The notes below the pieces were generated by a model. The model was not told the DNA's origin and made no database searches. It saw only the letters and a list, made by a program, of their open reading frames with translations. From a virus: a stretch of 52,773 bases of DNA. The position numbers and the translations under genes were made by a program. Positions 26,919-33,097 of the stretch are shown here, in pieces. The DNA lies in IMG/VR virus record IMGVR_UViG_3300044675_003531, positions 1 to 52,773 of that record; one strand, written 5' to 3'. Each line of letters opens with the position of its first letter. Position 1 is the first letter of the stretch.

Positions 26919-28076
26919 TCAGGCCGCCTCTTGGGCGACCTCCTCCCACTTTGTCGGGCGGCTGAAGAATCCGAACCCGGGTTCCTTGGGTTCAACCGTG
27001 GCGGTGAACCGGACCGGGGTGCCAGCCTCGGGTGCAACCGCCGAACTTGGCAGGGAACCGTACAGGCGGAACCCGTCGCATTGCACCAGCACCTTGGTCG
27101 TCCAGCCCCACTGGGTCTCGATGGACTTCGTGTTCAGGACCTGCCCGGTGATGGCACGGCGGCCATCCTGCGGGGTGACCAGCGGCGCGTCGGTCTTGGG
27201 GGCCGAGGTGGCCTTGCGCCATGCCCCGACAAAGTAGGCCACGCCCCGGCGGTCCAGCCAGCCATCGGCCTCCCAGCGTTCCATGATGCCCGGGGCATCG
27301 GCCATGGCCTCGCGGATGCTGGCCAGCACGGACCAGTCAGCGGCAGGCAGGGCCGACTCCAGCAGTTGGTCCGCGACCTTGGCCGCCTCCCAGACGATGC
27401 GCCATGTGGCGTTGGAGTTGGGGTTGCCATCGGGACCCTTGCTGGCCACGTAGGGCTGGCCATCCATCGATGCCAGCGCACGCAGGACCGTTTCGAGGCG
27501 GACCCACTTTGGCTCGTACCATCCGCCGCCGCCGCACTCGTCAGGGTCCCCGGTGCGGGACATGATGGCCGTTGCCTCGGCGAGGCTGGCCAGCGCAGAG
27601 CGCAGGGCGTTGGGGACATACTTGGCAACGCACGCGCCGCCGACTTGCAGGGCGTTGCCCATGCGGTCCCCGAGTATGACCGTGGTGTAGCGGGTGCGGT
27701 TCAAGCCGCAGGACTCGCAGGCGGTGTGGGTGTCCGGGAGCATGGCCATGATGGCGGCGGCCTCTGCGGCCGTGGTGCTAGGGCGGACCCACGACACCAA
27801 GGTGGCCTCGCGCTCGCCGAGGTACCGCCACCCAGCGGTCAGGTCGATGTCGGGTATGCCGACGGTGACGGGGACCACGGCCACGGTCCAGCGGGCGACG
27901 GGGACCTGCTCGAACCGGCCGCGTGCGCCCTCCTGCATCTCATAACGGGTGACGCGCAGGGGTTGCTCTTCACCGACGGTGATGGTCAGGCCGGGGATGC
28001 CTGCGGCGGCGCGGCGGAGCAGGGCCTGCACGCGGGTCAAGTTGTCGGGGGTGACTTTGTAGGTTGTCTCGGTCAT
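26919..28076 (-). CDS. Zinc-ribbon containing phage protein, function unknown
   Basis: 385 residues from the ATG at 28076 with GAGACACTGACC upstream, the local start leader. Residues about 120-155 read CESCGLNRTRYTTV, then GNALQVGGACVAKY. The spacing C-x2-C-x4-R and then VG-x2-C is one I recall from a widespread phage/plasmid family in which two Cys pairs form a zinc site next to a VG-x-x-C loop. The C-terminal 90 residues look like an OB-like beta domain (RRAITGQVLNTKSIETQWG, RLYGSLP, PVRFTATVEP). It is the largest protein of the GC-rich cluster. A nucleic-acid-binding role is plausible but inferred. Confidence 0.8.
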   Translation of the reverse strand: MTETTYKVTPDNLTRVQALLRRAAAGIPGLTITVGEEQPLRVTRYEMQEGARGRFEQVPVARWTVAVVPVTVGIPDIDLTAGWRYLGEREATLVSWVRPSTTAAEAAAIMAMLPDTHTACESCGLNRTRYTTVILGDRMGNALQVGGACVAKYVPNALRSALASLAEATAIMSRTGDPDECGGGGWYEPKWVRLETVLRALASMDGQPYVASKGPDGNPNSNATWRIVWEAAKVADQLLESALPAADWSVLASIREAMADAPGIMERWEADGWLDRRGVAYFVGAWRKATSAPKTDAPLVTPQDGRRAITGQVLNTKSIETQWGWTTKVLVQCDGFRLYGSLPSSAVAPEAGTPVRFTATVEPKEPGFGFFSRPTKWEEVAQEAA

Positions 28077-28190
28077 GGTCAGTGTCTCGGGGCTTGCGGC
28101 CCGGGGGGTCAGTGCCCCAGCAGAGCCGGGGCGTGGTGCAACGATGGCCCAGTCTACCATCAGGCGGACCGGGCTGGCCAGTTCGGCGGG

Positions 28191-28436
28191 TCAGACTTGC
28201 TCTGGGTCCCAGACCTCGCGGCATCCGGGGTTCGCACATCGGAGTTCGCCGGTTTGATGCCCGTCGGTTCCGACGGCGTGCGGCACTGGGCCGTCGCAAG
28301 CGCAGAACGGGCAGGGCCAGCCCCAGATGCGCTGGGAGGCGGTGCGGCGGCTCTTGGGTGCGGAGTGGGCCGCGACGCAGGCGGCGGTGTAGGTGCGATA
28401 GGTGCGGCCGGTGGCCGAACGGCGGGTTTCAAGCAT
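28191..28436 (-). CDS. Small zinc-ribbon protein
   Basis: 81 residues from the ATG at 28436, with GAGGAG 8 nt upstream. Four Cys in two knuckles (CPFCAC near residue 42 and CANPGC near residue 67) suggest a zinc ribbon, preceded by a basic N-terminal half (RRSATGRTYRTY). It could bind nucleic acid or a protein partner. No specific family is recognised. Hairpin 28460-28480 lies just upstream. Confidence 0.75.
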   Translation of the reverse strand: MLETRRSATGRTYRTYTAACVAAHSAPKSRRTASQRIWGWPCPFCACDGPVPHAVGTDGHQTGELRCANPGCREVWDPEQV

Positions 28437-28492
28437 GAGAATTCTCCTCGGGAAGAAAGGCCCCGGCGGGCGGCCGGGGCAGGGTCAGCGGG

Positions 28493-29023
28493 TCAGAACT
28501 TGCGGCGGGCCGAGAAGCCCAGCGATGCGCCGCGATACTTGGGAGCCAGCGCGGTGTCGGTCAGCCCCGGCGGCAGGACGGGCCGCTGTTCGAGTTCGCC
28601 GGTCAGCGACATGGCCCCGACATCGTGGCGGTAGCCATCGCGGTACCGGGGGGCCAGCCGAACGGTCAGCCGATACTCGAGTTGGACCCCGTCAGGGGTG
28701 GCCGAGGTCCACTCCAACTGCCAGTGGATGGACCGGAGCGGGAGGGTGCTGGTTTCGATGGGCCCGTCGCCGGATGCGACGCTGGCGGCGGCCTTGGCGG
28801 TCATGTCGTCGATGCTCTCGGGTTGCGCCCAGATGACTCCGGAGTATCCGGCCCGCTTGGGTGTCACGCCCTCCGGCAGGGCGACCGTCGCGAAGAAGTG
28901 CCGGGCCTCGGTCATGGCCAGCAGGATGCGCTCTGGGGTCAGCAGGCGGCGCAGAACGGTCAGAGCGGACGCAGGTGCGGCCACGCCGCCAAACTTGCTA
29001 TCGTGGGTGTCGATGTCGAACAT
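28493..29023 (-). CDS. Unknown protein
   Basis: 176 residues from the ATG at 29023, with GGAGACAACCCACT before it. It begins with an acidic stretch (FDIDTHDSKFGG), then a helical part (LTVLRRLLTPERILLAMTEA), a beta-rich C-terminal half (RSIHWQLEWTSATPDGVQL, YRLTVRLAPRY) and a basic tail. No recognised family. Confidence 0.75.
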   Translation of the reverse strand: MFDIDTHDSKFGGVAAPASALTVLRRLLTPERILLAMTEARHFFATVALPEGVTPKRAGYSGVIWAQPESIDDMTAKAAASVASGDGPIETSTLPLRSIHWQLEWTSATPDGVQLEYRLTVRLAPRYRDGYRHDVGAMSLTGELEQRPVLPPGLTDTALAPKYRGASLGFSARRKF

Positions 29024-29119
29024 AGTGGGTTGTCTCCAGCCCGGTCAGGGGCGGGGGTCAGTGCCCCGGCAGGACCGGGGCGGGGGCGGCGGGAACTGGC
29101 ATCGGCCAGCGGGCGGGGC

Positions 29120-29452
29120 CTACTCGGCCACGATGTCGTCAAGCAGGACCGTGTCGGTCCCGCCGTCAGGGTTGGTGGCAGCCCGGGGGGCGACCAGAGC
29201 ATCGGCAATGCCACGGGCCACGGTGGACCGGACCAGCGGATGCAGCCGGTATCCCTCGAGAATGGCCTGCCCGTGGTACCGGGAACCGTCAAGGGCCGAG
29301 ATGGCCACGCGGCCGAACCGGCCATCAAGGGGGCCGTGCGGGTCCCGCAGGTTCTGATTGACGGCCTTGGTCACGAGGCCAGCAACGCGGGAGGCATCAG
29401 GGGTGCGGCCGGTCAGGTCGCCCCGGTCGTTGTGAACATAGAACATCGGCAT
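29120..29452 (-). CDS. Unknown small protein
   Basis: 110 residues from the ATG at 29452, 9 nt after GGAG in the leader GGAGACACGCACC; a second ATG at 29446 is possible. It contains FYVHNDRGDLTGRTPDASRV and a C-terminal acidic end (TVLLDDIVAE). No family recognised. Two hairpins (29467-29481 and 29494-29511) stand directly in front of it. Confidence 0.72.
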   Translation of the reverse strand: MPMFYVHNDRGDLTGRTPDASRVAGLVTKAVNQNLRDPHGPLDGRFGRVAISALDGSRYHGQAILEGYRLHPLVRSTVARGIADALVAPRAATNPDGGTDTVLLDDIVAE

Positions 29453-29517
29453 GGTGCGTGTCTCCAGCCCCCGGCGGGGGCGGTGGGGTAGGTGCCCGGG
29501 GCTGGCCGGGCGGGGTT

Positions 29518-29598
29518 GACTGATAGGGCTTGCCATCATCAGATGCTGGGGGGCCACCCCAGACACGACCCCCGGGCGGGGGTTTCGGCAGGTCAGCG
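29518..29598 (-). repeat. Copy 1 of an approximately 82-bp intergenic direct repeat
   Basis: Begins GACTGATAGGGCTTGCCATC and ends TTTCGGCAGGTCAGCG; the second copy is at 30282-30364. Inside are two hairpins: CTGGGG-GGCCA-CCCCAG (29546-29562) and CCCCC-GGGC-GGGGG (29569-29582). In the other copy both hairpins keep position but use different paired sequences, which points to selection for RNA or DNA structure. Confidence 0.8.
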
Positions 29599-29823
29599 AT
29601 AGAAGCGGGTCAGGGCCTCGGTCGTGGCCTTGGAACTGGCATCGGCCCGGGTGGAGAGTTCGGAGCCGATGTAGGTCAGGACCCAGACGGTCGCGACCAG
29701 CGAACCGTACCAGCCCCAGTGCCCCTTGACGTGGAGCAGGATGCTGACCGTGGTGAGCAGGTGAACGATGGCCACCGTCAGGGCGGCGTGCAGAGTGTTG
29801 TCGGAAATACGGGTGATGCGCAT
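29593..29823 (-). CDS. Small two-helix membrane protein
   Basis: 76 residues from the ATG at 29823 behind CCGAGACATCTGCC. Two hydrophobic segments, ALTVAIVHLLTTVSILL (about residues 14-30) and GSLVATVWVLTYIG (about 40-53), are joined by a short polar turn, with a basic and polar tail. The size and topology would fit a class II holin, but it lies in the early operon far from the endolysin, so another membrane role is as likely. Confidence 0.75.
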   Translation of the reverse strand: MRITRISDNTLHAALTVAIVHLLTTVSILLHVKGHWGWYGSLVATVWVLTYIGSELSTRADASSKATTEALTRFYR

Positions 29824-29901
29824 GGCAGATGTCTCGGGGCCGGATGGCCCGGGGTCAGTGCCCCGGGGTGAACCGGGGCGGGAGGGGCGAGGTGCGGCAG
29901 G

Positions 29902-30219
29902 TCAGGCCTGCGGGGTGGAGGTGTCCACGATGGCCCAGCCCTCGGCGGCGGCCGCGTCGAATGAGCGGACGGCTGCCACCACGGTGCGATACAGGGCGCG
30001 GGGGTGGAGTTGGACCGCCGAGAGGGTGATGGCGGCGAGGTCCTGCCCGCCGTGGCGGAGGGTCAGCGTCACCGGCGGGAGGGCCGGGCCGGTCCAGCGG
30101 ACGGTGGAGGAGCGCAAGACCTGATTGACGCGGAACGCAACCGCGCTCGGCAAGTTTTGGGTGACATAGGATGTTGCGCCGTCGAAGGACGCGATGCGGA
30201 CGGTGAACGGGTTCAGCAT
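29902..30219 (-). CDS. Unknown small protein
   Basis: 105 residues from the ATG at 30219, with GGAGACTCCGCATC upstream, a leader identical over 14 bases to that of the next upstream gene. It contains strands VRIASFDGATSYVT and VTLTLRHGGQDLAAITL and a helical C-terminus. The family is not recognised. The shared leader and a direct repeat on its upstream side suggest that this gene and its neighbour arose by local duplication of a cassette. Confidence 0.72.
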   Translation of the reverse strand: MLNPFTVRIASFDGATSYVTQNLPSAVAFRVNQVLRSSTVRWTGPALPPVTLTLRHGGQDLAAITLSAVQLHPRALYRTVVAAVRSFDAAAAEGWAIVDTSTPQA

Positions 30220-30281
30220 GATGCGGAGTCTCCGGCCCCAGAGGGGCGGGGGGTCAGTGCCCGGGGCTGGCCGGGCGGGTG

Positions 30282-30364
30282 GACTGATAGGGCTTGCCAT
30301 CGTCAGGCATCAAGGAGCCACCTTGACACGACCCCGGGGCGGCCGGGGTTTCGGCAGGTCAGCG
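30282..30364 (-). repeat. Copy 2 of the approximately 82-bp intergenic direct repeat
   Basis: Matches 29518-29598 at both ends. The internal hairpins are TCAAGG-AGCCA-CCTTGA (30310-30326) and CCCCGG-GGCGG-CCGGGG (30332-30348). The first stem differs from copy 1 at most positions on both arms yet still pairs fully. Confidence 0.8.
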
Positions 30365-30372
30365 GGTGCGGC

Positions 30373-30714
30373 CTACTTGTTGGCCCAGAGGGTGGCCAGC
30401 AGGGCGCGGACGACACGGTCAGGGTCAGGGCTGGCCATCAGGGTGTCGGTGTCGATGTCCACCGTGCCAAGGAGGGTGGCACCCTGCCAGAGGCTAATGG
30501 ATGTCGCGGTGCCCGGGATGGGCTCGGCACCGTAGCGCAGGATGTTGGTCAGGCGGGTGATGGTCCGGAGGCCAACCCGGCTGAAGATGTCAGCCAGACC
30601 GGGCCGGGCGGTCAGCCAGACTTCGTAGCCTTGCGGGAGGTGGCGGCGGTTGGACCAAGTCCAGCGGCCGGTGGATGCTTCGAGGTGTGCGAATTCGCGG
30701 GTCAGGTTTTGCAT
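30373..30714 (-). CDS. Unknown small protein
   Basis: 113 residues from the ATG at 30714 with leader GGAGACTCCGCATC. It contains GRWTWSNRRHLPQGYEVWLT and TITRLTNILRYG, and ends in an Asp-rich beta stretch and a helix (RVVRALLATLWANK). It may be distantly related to the protein encoded at 26448-26783. No function can be assigned. Confidence 0.73.
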   Translation of the reverse strand: MQNLTREFAHLEASTGRWTWSNRRHLPQGYEVWLTARPGLADIFSRVGLRTITRLTNILRYGAEPIPGTATSISLWQGATLLGTVDIDTDTLMASPDPDRVVRALLATLWANK

Positions 30715-30781
30715 GATGCGGAGTCTCCAGAGGGGGATGGCCCGGGGTGAACCGGGCCGGGGTTGTCGATGCGGGGAGGGC

Positions 30782-30994
30782 TTAGAAGTCGCCGCCAGCC
30801 GAGATGACCCGCTCACCGGGGGCGGCGATGGTGTAGAGGGTTGTCGGTACACCGTAGGTGGCGAGGTAGTCTCGCTCAGCACGGGCCTTGACTACCTCGG
30901 CGGTCGCCCTATTGTGGCACTTGACGACGACCAGCGGGTAGCCGCTTGGCGAGAGGACTGCAACGGCGTAGGTTGGAAGGGTGATGGTTGACAT
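30782..30994 (-). CDS. Unknown small protein, first gene of the leftward operon
   Basis: 70 residues from the ATG at 30994, with GAGACAACCGACAACC upstream, a longer variant of the operon leader. It begins TLPTYAVAVLSPSGYPLVVV, then a basic helix TAEVVKARAERDYLATYG and a short C-terminal strand. No known family. Being the promoter-proximal gene, it should be among the first expressed. Confidence 0.7.
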   Translation of the reverse strand: MSTITLPTYAVAVLSPSGYPLVVVKCHNRATAEVVKARAERDYLATYGVPTTLYTIAAPGERVISAGGDF

Positions 30995-31371
30995 GGTTGT
31001 CGGTTGTCTCAGGGCACGAGGGCCCGGGGTCAGGGCCAGTGGACTAGACTGGCAGGGTGTAGGTTTCGCGGTGCTATCCGCCGGGGCCGGGTCAGGGCTC
31101 ATCAGGTGGCCAGCATCAGGCCACGACATGGTTTCCAGCAGGTCCCGTGGAGGTGTTGATATCACCTATCTGCTGGTACACCCCGCCACACGGTGGAGGG
31201 TGTCTCTTATGGTGCGGGTCGTTGCATCGATTGAGGGGGGCCGAACGGCCAAGGTGCCCGGGATGGGCTAGGGAGAGGATGCTACCGCGTCTAGGATAAA
31301 GTGCCGAACCTGCCGGACCCGCGAGGGGTCCCAACCGCGACCCAGTGGACTTGGCCACCGGACACAGGAAC

Positions 31372-31401
31372 ACTCTACTCGGACCTGGTGGCCCAGTGCA
31401 A
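31372..31401 (-). promoter_or_regulatory. Possible leftward early promoter
   Basis: On the minus strand TTGCAC (31401-31396) and TAGAGT (31377-31372) are 18 bp apart, a weak fit to -35 and -10 boxes. They lie just downstream of the iteron array in the transcription direction, where a promoter for the operon that begins at 30994 would be expected. The fit is poor and other sites are possible. Confidence 0.22.
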
Positions 31402-31410
31402 GCATAGTTG

Positions 31411-31479
31411 TTGACACTCATTGACACTCATTGACAGTTATTCACACTTGAGTGCGCTGTTGATAGTTATTGACACTCA
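31411..31479 (+). repeat. Iteron-like array A, 10-bp units TTGACACTCA
   Basis: Units at 31411 and 31421 (both TTGACACTCA), 31431 (TTGACAGTTA), 31441 (TTCACACTTG), a degenerate unit at 31451, then 31460 (TTGATAGTTA) and 31470 (TTGACACTCA). The 10-bp period places all units on about the same face of the helix. The pair at 31460-31479 is repeated in inverted orientation at 31863-31882 with 17 of 20 matches. Confidence 0.82.
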
Positions 31480-31764
31480 CATTTATTTTGTTTAGTGATG
31501 TGAAGTATTTCAGAGGGCTGTGGAACCGATGCGGGACCGGGGCGGCAGTGTCCGGGACCGATGGCAGGGCGGCAGGATGCAGAGGGGAGTTTTTGAGGCA
31601 TAGTAGGAATCGCACACGTCACACGCATGACGCGTCACACACACGCACGTACACACGGGCACACACGCGCACGCGTTGGGATAGAACGCACGCACACGTA
31701 CGAGCAGGCGCAACGCGCCTGCGAGTATGCGAGCGCGTAGCGCGAGCAGGCTCCGGGGCTGCCA

Positions 31765-31820
31765 CCAAGCAGAGGTGACAAGAATACAAGGGGGCCGTTT
31801 CACACCAAGATGAGGTGACA
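31765..31820 (+). repeat. Two 16-bp direct repeats CCAAGnnGAGGTGACA, first pair
   Basis: Copies at 31765-31780 (nn is CA) and 31805-31820 (nn is AT), starting exactly 40 bp apart. A second pair with the same 40-bp spacing is at 32039-32094. Fourteen of the 16 positions are invariant in all four copies, which suggests binding sites for one protein. Confidence 0.85.
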
Positions 31821-31840
31821 GCGTCGCAGGGCTATGTTGC

Positions 31841-31882
31841 AACAAGTATCAACAAGTATCAACGAGTGTCAACAACTATCAG
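31841..31882 (-). repeat. Iteron-like array B, inverted relative to array A
   Basis: On the minus strand the units read CTGATAGTTG, TTGACACTCG, TTGATACTTG, TTGATACTTG, with a fifth degenerate TTGCAACATA further on. They are the same 10-bp family as array A in opposite orientation, about 360 bp away. Inverted flanking arrays are typical of origins or of looping regulatory sites. Confidence 0.8.
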
Positions 31883-32038
31883 AACAGAGGGGCAGTTATT
31901 ACCCGTACGATAGCAACCCCGCTGTATGGGCCCTGTGTGGCCTCACAGCCCTACCCGTCAGAGTCAGCCCACGCCCGGCTGGGGACCCCCTTTTATAATA
32001 GGGAGAACAACTGTTTGAGGACTCCAAATCGCAGCGCA

Positions 32039-32094
32039 CCAAGGCGAGGTGACACCCCATTGGCAAGCCCCCGCCACCCCAAGGCGAGGTGACA
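32039..32094 (+). repeat. Two 16-bp direct repeats CCAAGnnGAGGTGACA, second pair
   Basis: Copies at 32039-32054 and 32079-32094 are identical (nn is GC) and start 40 bp apart, matching the spacing of the first pair. They lie between a TATAAT at 31994 and the extended -10 promoter at 32196. Confidence 0.85.
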
Positions 32095-32195
32095 GGGGGG
32101 ACTCCAGAACCAATATTCACATCCCCCCAATCTCATTTCTCCCTACGGGGAACACACATCATCAAATGTATTCGTATGCGTATTCGTTTACCTTA

Positions 32196-32204
32196 TGGTA
32201 TACT
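32196..32204 (+). promoter_or_regulatory. Extended -10 promoter for the rightward regulatory genes
   Basis: TGGTATACT fits an extended -10 (TGnTATAAT) with no clear -35. The start of transcription would be near 32211, giving a short leader that contains GAGGAGG ahead of the ATG at 32231. Similar TGnTA motifs precede the genes at 33123, 36099 and 39318. Confidence 0.55.
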
Positions 32205-32230
32205 ATTGTATGCACTGAGGAGGTGTAGTT

Positions 32231-32617
32231 ATGAAACCTACGGTAAGAGAGTTGTTTGAGACGGGTAAGTACACGTTCTATATGAGCGGTGTTGAACTGC
32301 CTAGTGAGAGTGTCGAGCGTTTGTTTGATACGGCTGTCACGTCGCTTGTGTTGACCGACACGGTCATTCTGTCTGTTAGTGTTATGGGTGGCAGCCCACT
32401 GTCGTTTGATATCCCTTATGAACTGATGCTTGGCGGGACAGTGTTCTGCCGCAGCGCGATTCCGGGTGAGTGGGAGTTTAGATGGCGTAAGACGTTTGGT
32501 GTATTGGAGGAGTGGTTCACTCTGACCAATGAGTGGAACGTGGTGGATGTCATGCAGTTGCCGCTTGGTGCGCGTTGTACGTGGGCTGTAGAGCGTATAC
32601 CGCTGGTGGGTAAGTGA
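32231..32617 (+). CDS. Unknown protein, first gene of the rightward regulatory pair
   Basis: 128 residues from the ATG at 32231, with GAGGAGG about 7 nt upstream. The sequence is beta-rich with Leu/Val/Ser strands (TSLVLTDTVILSVSVMGG) and a Trp-rich stretch (EWEFRWRKTFGVLEEW). No family is recognised. It overlaps the next gene, an XRE-type regulator, by 4 bp (GTGA), so the two are made together. A role as partner or co-regulator of that protein is possible. Confidence 0.75.
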   Translation: MKPTVRELFETGKYTFYMSGVELPSESVERLFDTAVTSLVLTDTVILSVSVMGGSPLSFDIPYELMLGGTVFCRSAIPGEWEFRWRKTFGVLEEWFTLTNEWNVVDVMQLPLGARCTWAVERIPLVGK

Positions 32618-33021
32618 TAGTTCTTGCGGGGCACCGCACTGCATTCCTGAACGCTAACAACGAGTGGGAAGATAGCGATGGCAATGTACTTATCCGTCTT
32701 ACTACGCTTGGGGATGTCATCCGTAAGCGTCGGTTGGAGTTAGGTATTTCCCAGCGTGATGTGGCTGCTATGATTACGGGGAGTAGGACATCGTTCTGCT
32801 CTCCTCAGACTCTCAACAATATCGAGCATAACGACCGTACGGGCGAACAGTATTGGGCATCAATCTCCAAGAAGTTAGATATCCCTTTGTGCGTGCTTAT
32901 GTACTACGGATTGTTGGCACCGGCTGGATATGTGCATCCATATGAGTATCCATATGAGGTTATTGAGAAAGCATTTGACAAAATGCGCGACAGTCTCTTC
33001 GACCACATTTACACACTTTGA
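32614..33021 (+). CDS. XRE-family transcriptional regulator
   Basis: 135 residues from a GTG at 32614 that overlaps the preceding stop. A helix-turn-helix of the Cro/cI (XRE) type spans about residues 30-85: LGDVIRKRRLELGISQRDVA, then SPQTLNNIE, with the usual Q-R-D-V-A turn and N-I-E recognition-helix end. The C-terminal part is Tyr/Pro-rich with a charged helix. It may control the promoters on either side of the 31-32 kb region. It is followed by a terminator. Confidence 0.82.
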   Translation: MIVLAGHRTAFLNANNEWEDSDGNVLIRLTTLGDVIRKRRLELGISQRDVAAMITGSRTSFCSPQTLNNIEHNDRTGEQYWASISKKLDIPLCVLMYYGLLAPAGYVHPYEYPYEVIEKAFDKMRDSLFDHIYTL

Positions 33022-33066
33022 TGTATAATTTGTCTGTTCGATATTACTAACAACTAACCAAATGGA

Positions 33067-33097
33067 CCCTCGCAGTCAGCCACACTGCGGGGGTTTT
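33067..33097 (+). terminator. Intrinsic terminator after the regulator gene
   Basis: CCCTCGCAGT and ACTGCGGGGG (10 pairs with one G-U, 7-nt loop) are followed by TTTTGTTAT. A TATAAT at 33024 just upstream could drive a very short transcript ending here, and an extended -10 starts within the T-tract region. Confidence 0.88.

Larger units (their letters stand above)
25417..30758 (-). repeat. Family of intergenic GC-rich hairpins with shared start leader
   Basis: Short inverted repeats with GC-only stems of 5-9 bp lie between the genes of the GC-rich operon: 25417-25439, 25924-25945, 26417-26437, 28114-28132, 28460-28480, 29063-29081, 29467-29481, 29494-29511, 29860-29879, 30259-30276 and 30739-30758. 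Stem sequences differ (for example GCCCCGG/CCGGGGC, GGCCCGGG/CCCGGGCC, GCCCGG/CCGGGC) but both arms change together. Read in the mRNA direction, a hairpin is often followed by ACTGACCCC, then (G)GAGAC and, about 7-12 nt on, the start codon. The arrangement resembles the start-associated sequences and adjoining inverted repeats described in cluster K mycobacteriophages. Confidence 0.8.
30995..32230. other. Non-coding control region, candidate origin
   Basis: About 1.2 kb without a convincing gene, between the leftward early operon and the rightward regulatory genes. It holds, from left to right: a hairpin GCCAGT-7 nt-ACTGGC near 31036; a possible leftward promoter near 31372-31401; an array of 10-bp repeats at 31411-31479; an AT-rich stretch at 31481-31500; an alternating purine-pyrimidine tract at 31611-31702; a perfect 8-bp hairpin at 31704-31722; two 16-bp repeats at 31765 and 31805; an inverted array of the 10-bp repeats at 31841-31882; a TATAAT at 31994; two more 16-bp repeats at 32039 and 32079; and an extended -10 promoter at 32196. 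Confidence 0.7.

Noticed and set aside
26397-28634. A 745-codon open frame on the plus strand opposite the GC-rich operon
   Set aside because: It lies antisense to several well-supported minus-strand genes, crosses their spacers and hairpins, and has the Gly/Arg/Ala-heavy composition expected of a chance frame in GC-rich DNA.
31116-31427. A 103-codon minus-strand frame upstream of the early operon
   Set aside because: The product is Pro/Gly/His-rich without structure, its start lies in the iteron array, and no ribosome site fits.
31470-31845. Open frames of about 100 codons on both strands in the non-coding region
   Set aside because: They run through the repeat arrays and the alternating CA/CG tract, have His/Arg/Thr-biased products with no domain, and lack ribosome sites.
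31765-32100. Similarity of GAGGTGACA repeats to SP6-type promoters, and of TATAATAGGGAGA at 31994 to T7-type promoters
   Set aside because: The sequence after each repeat does not continue as CTATAG, the four downstream sequences differ, and no phage RNA polymerase gene is in the window.
32162-32644. A 160-codon minus-strand frame opposite the first regulatory gene
   Set aside because: It is antisense to a gene with a clear promoter, ribosome site and coupling to the XRE regulator; its product is basic and repetitive as expected for a shadow frame.
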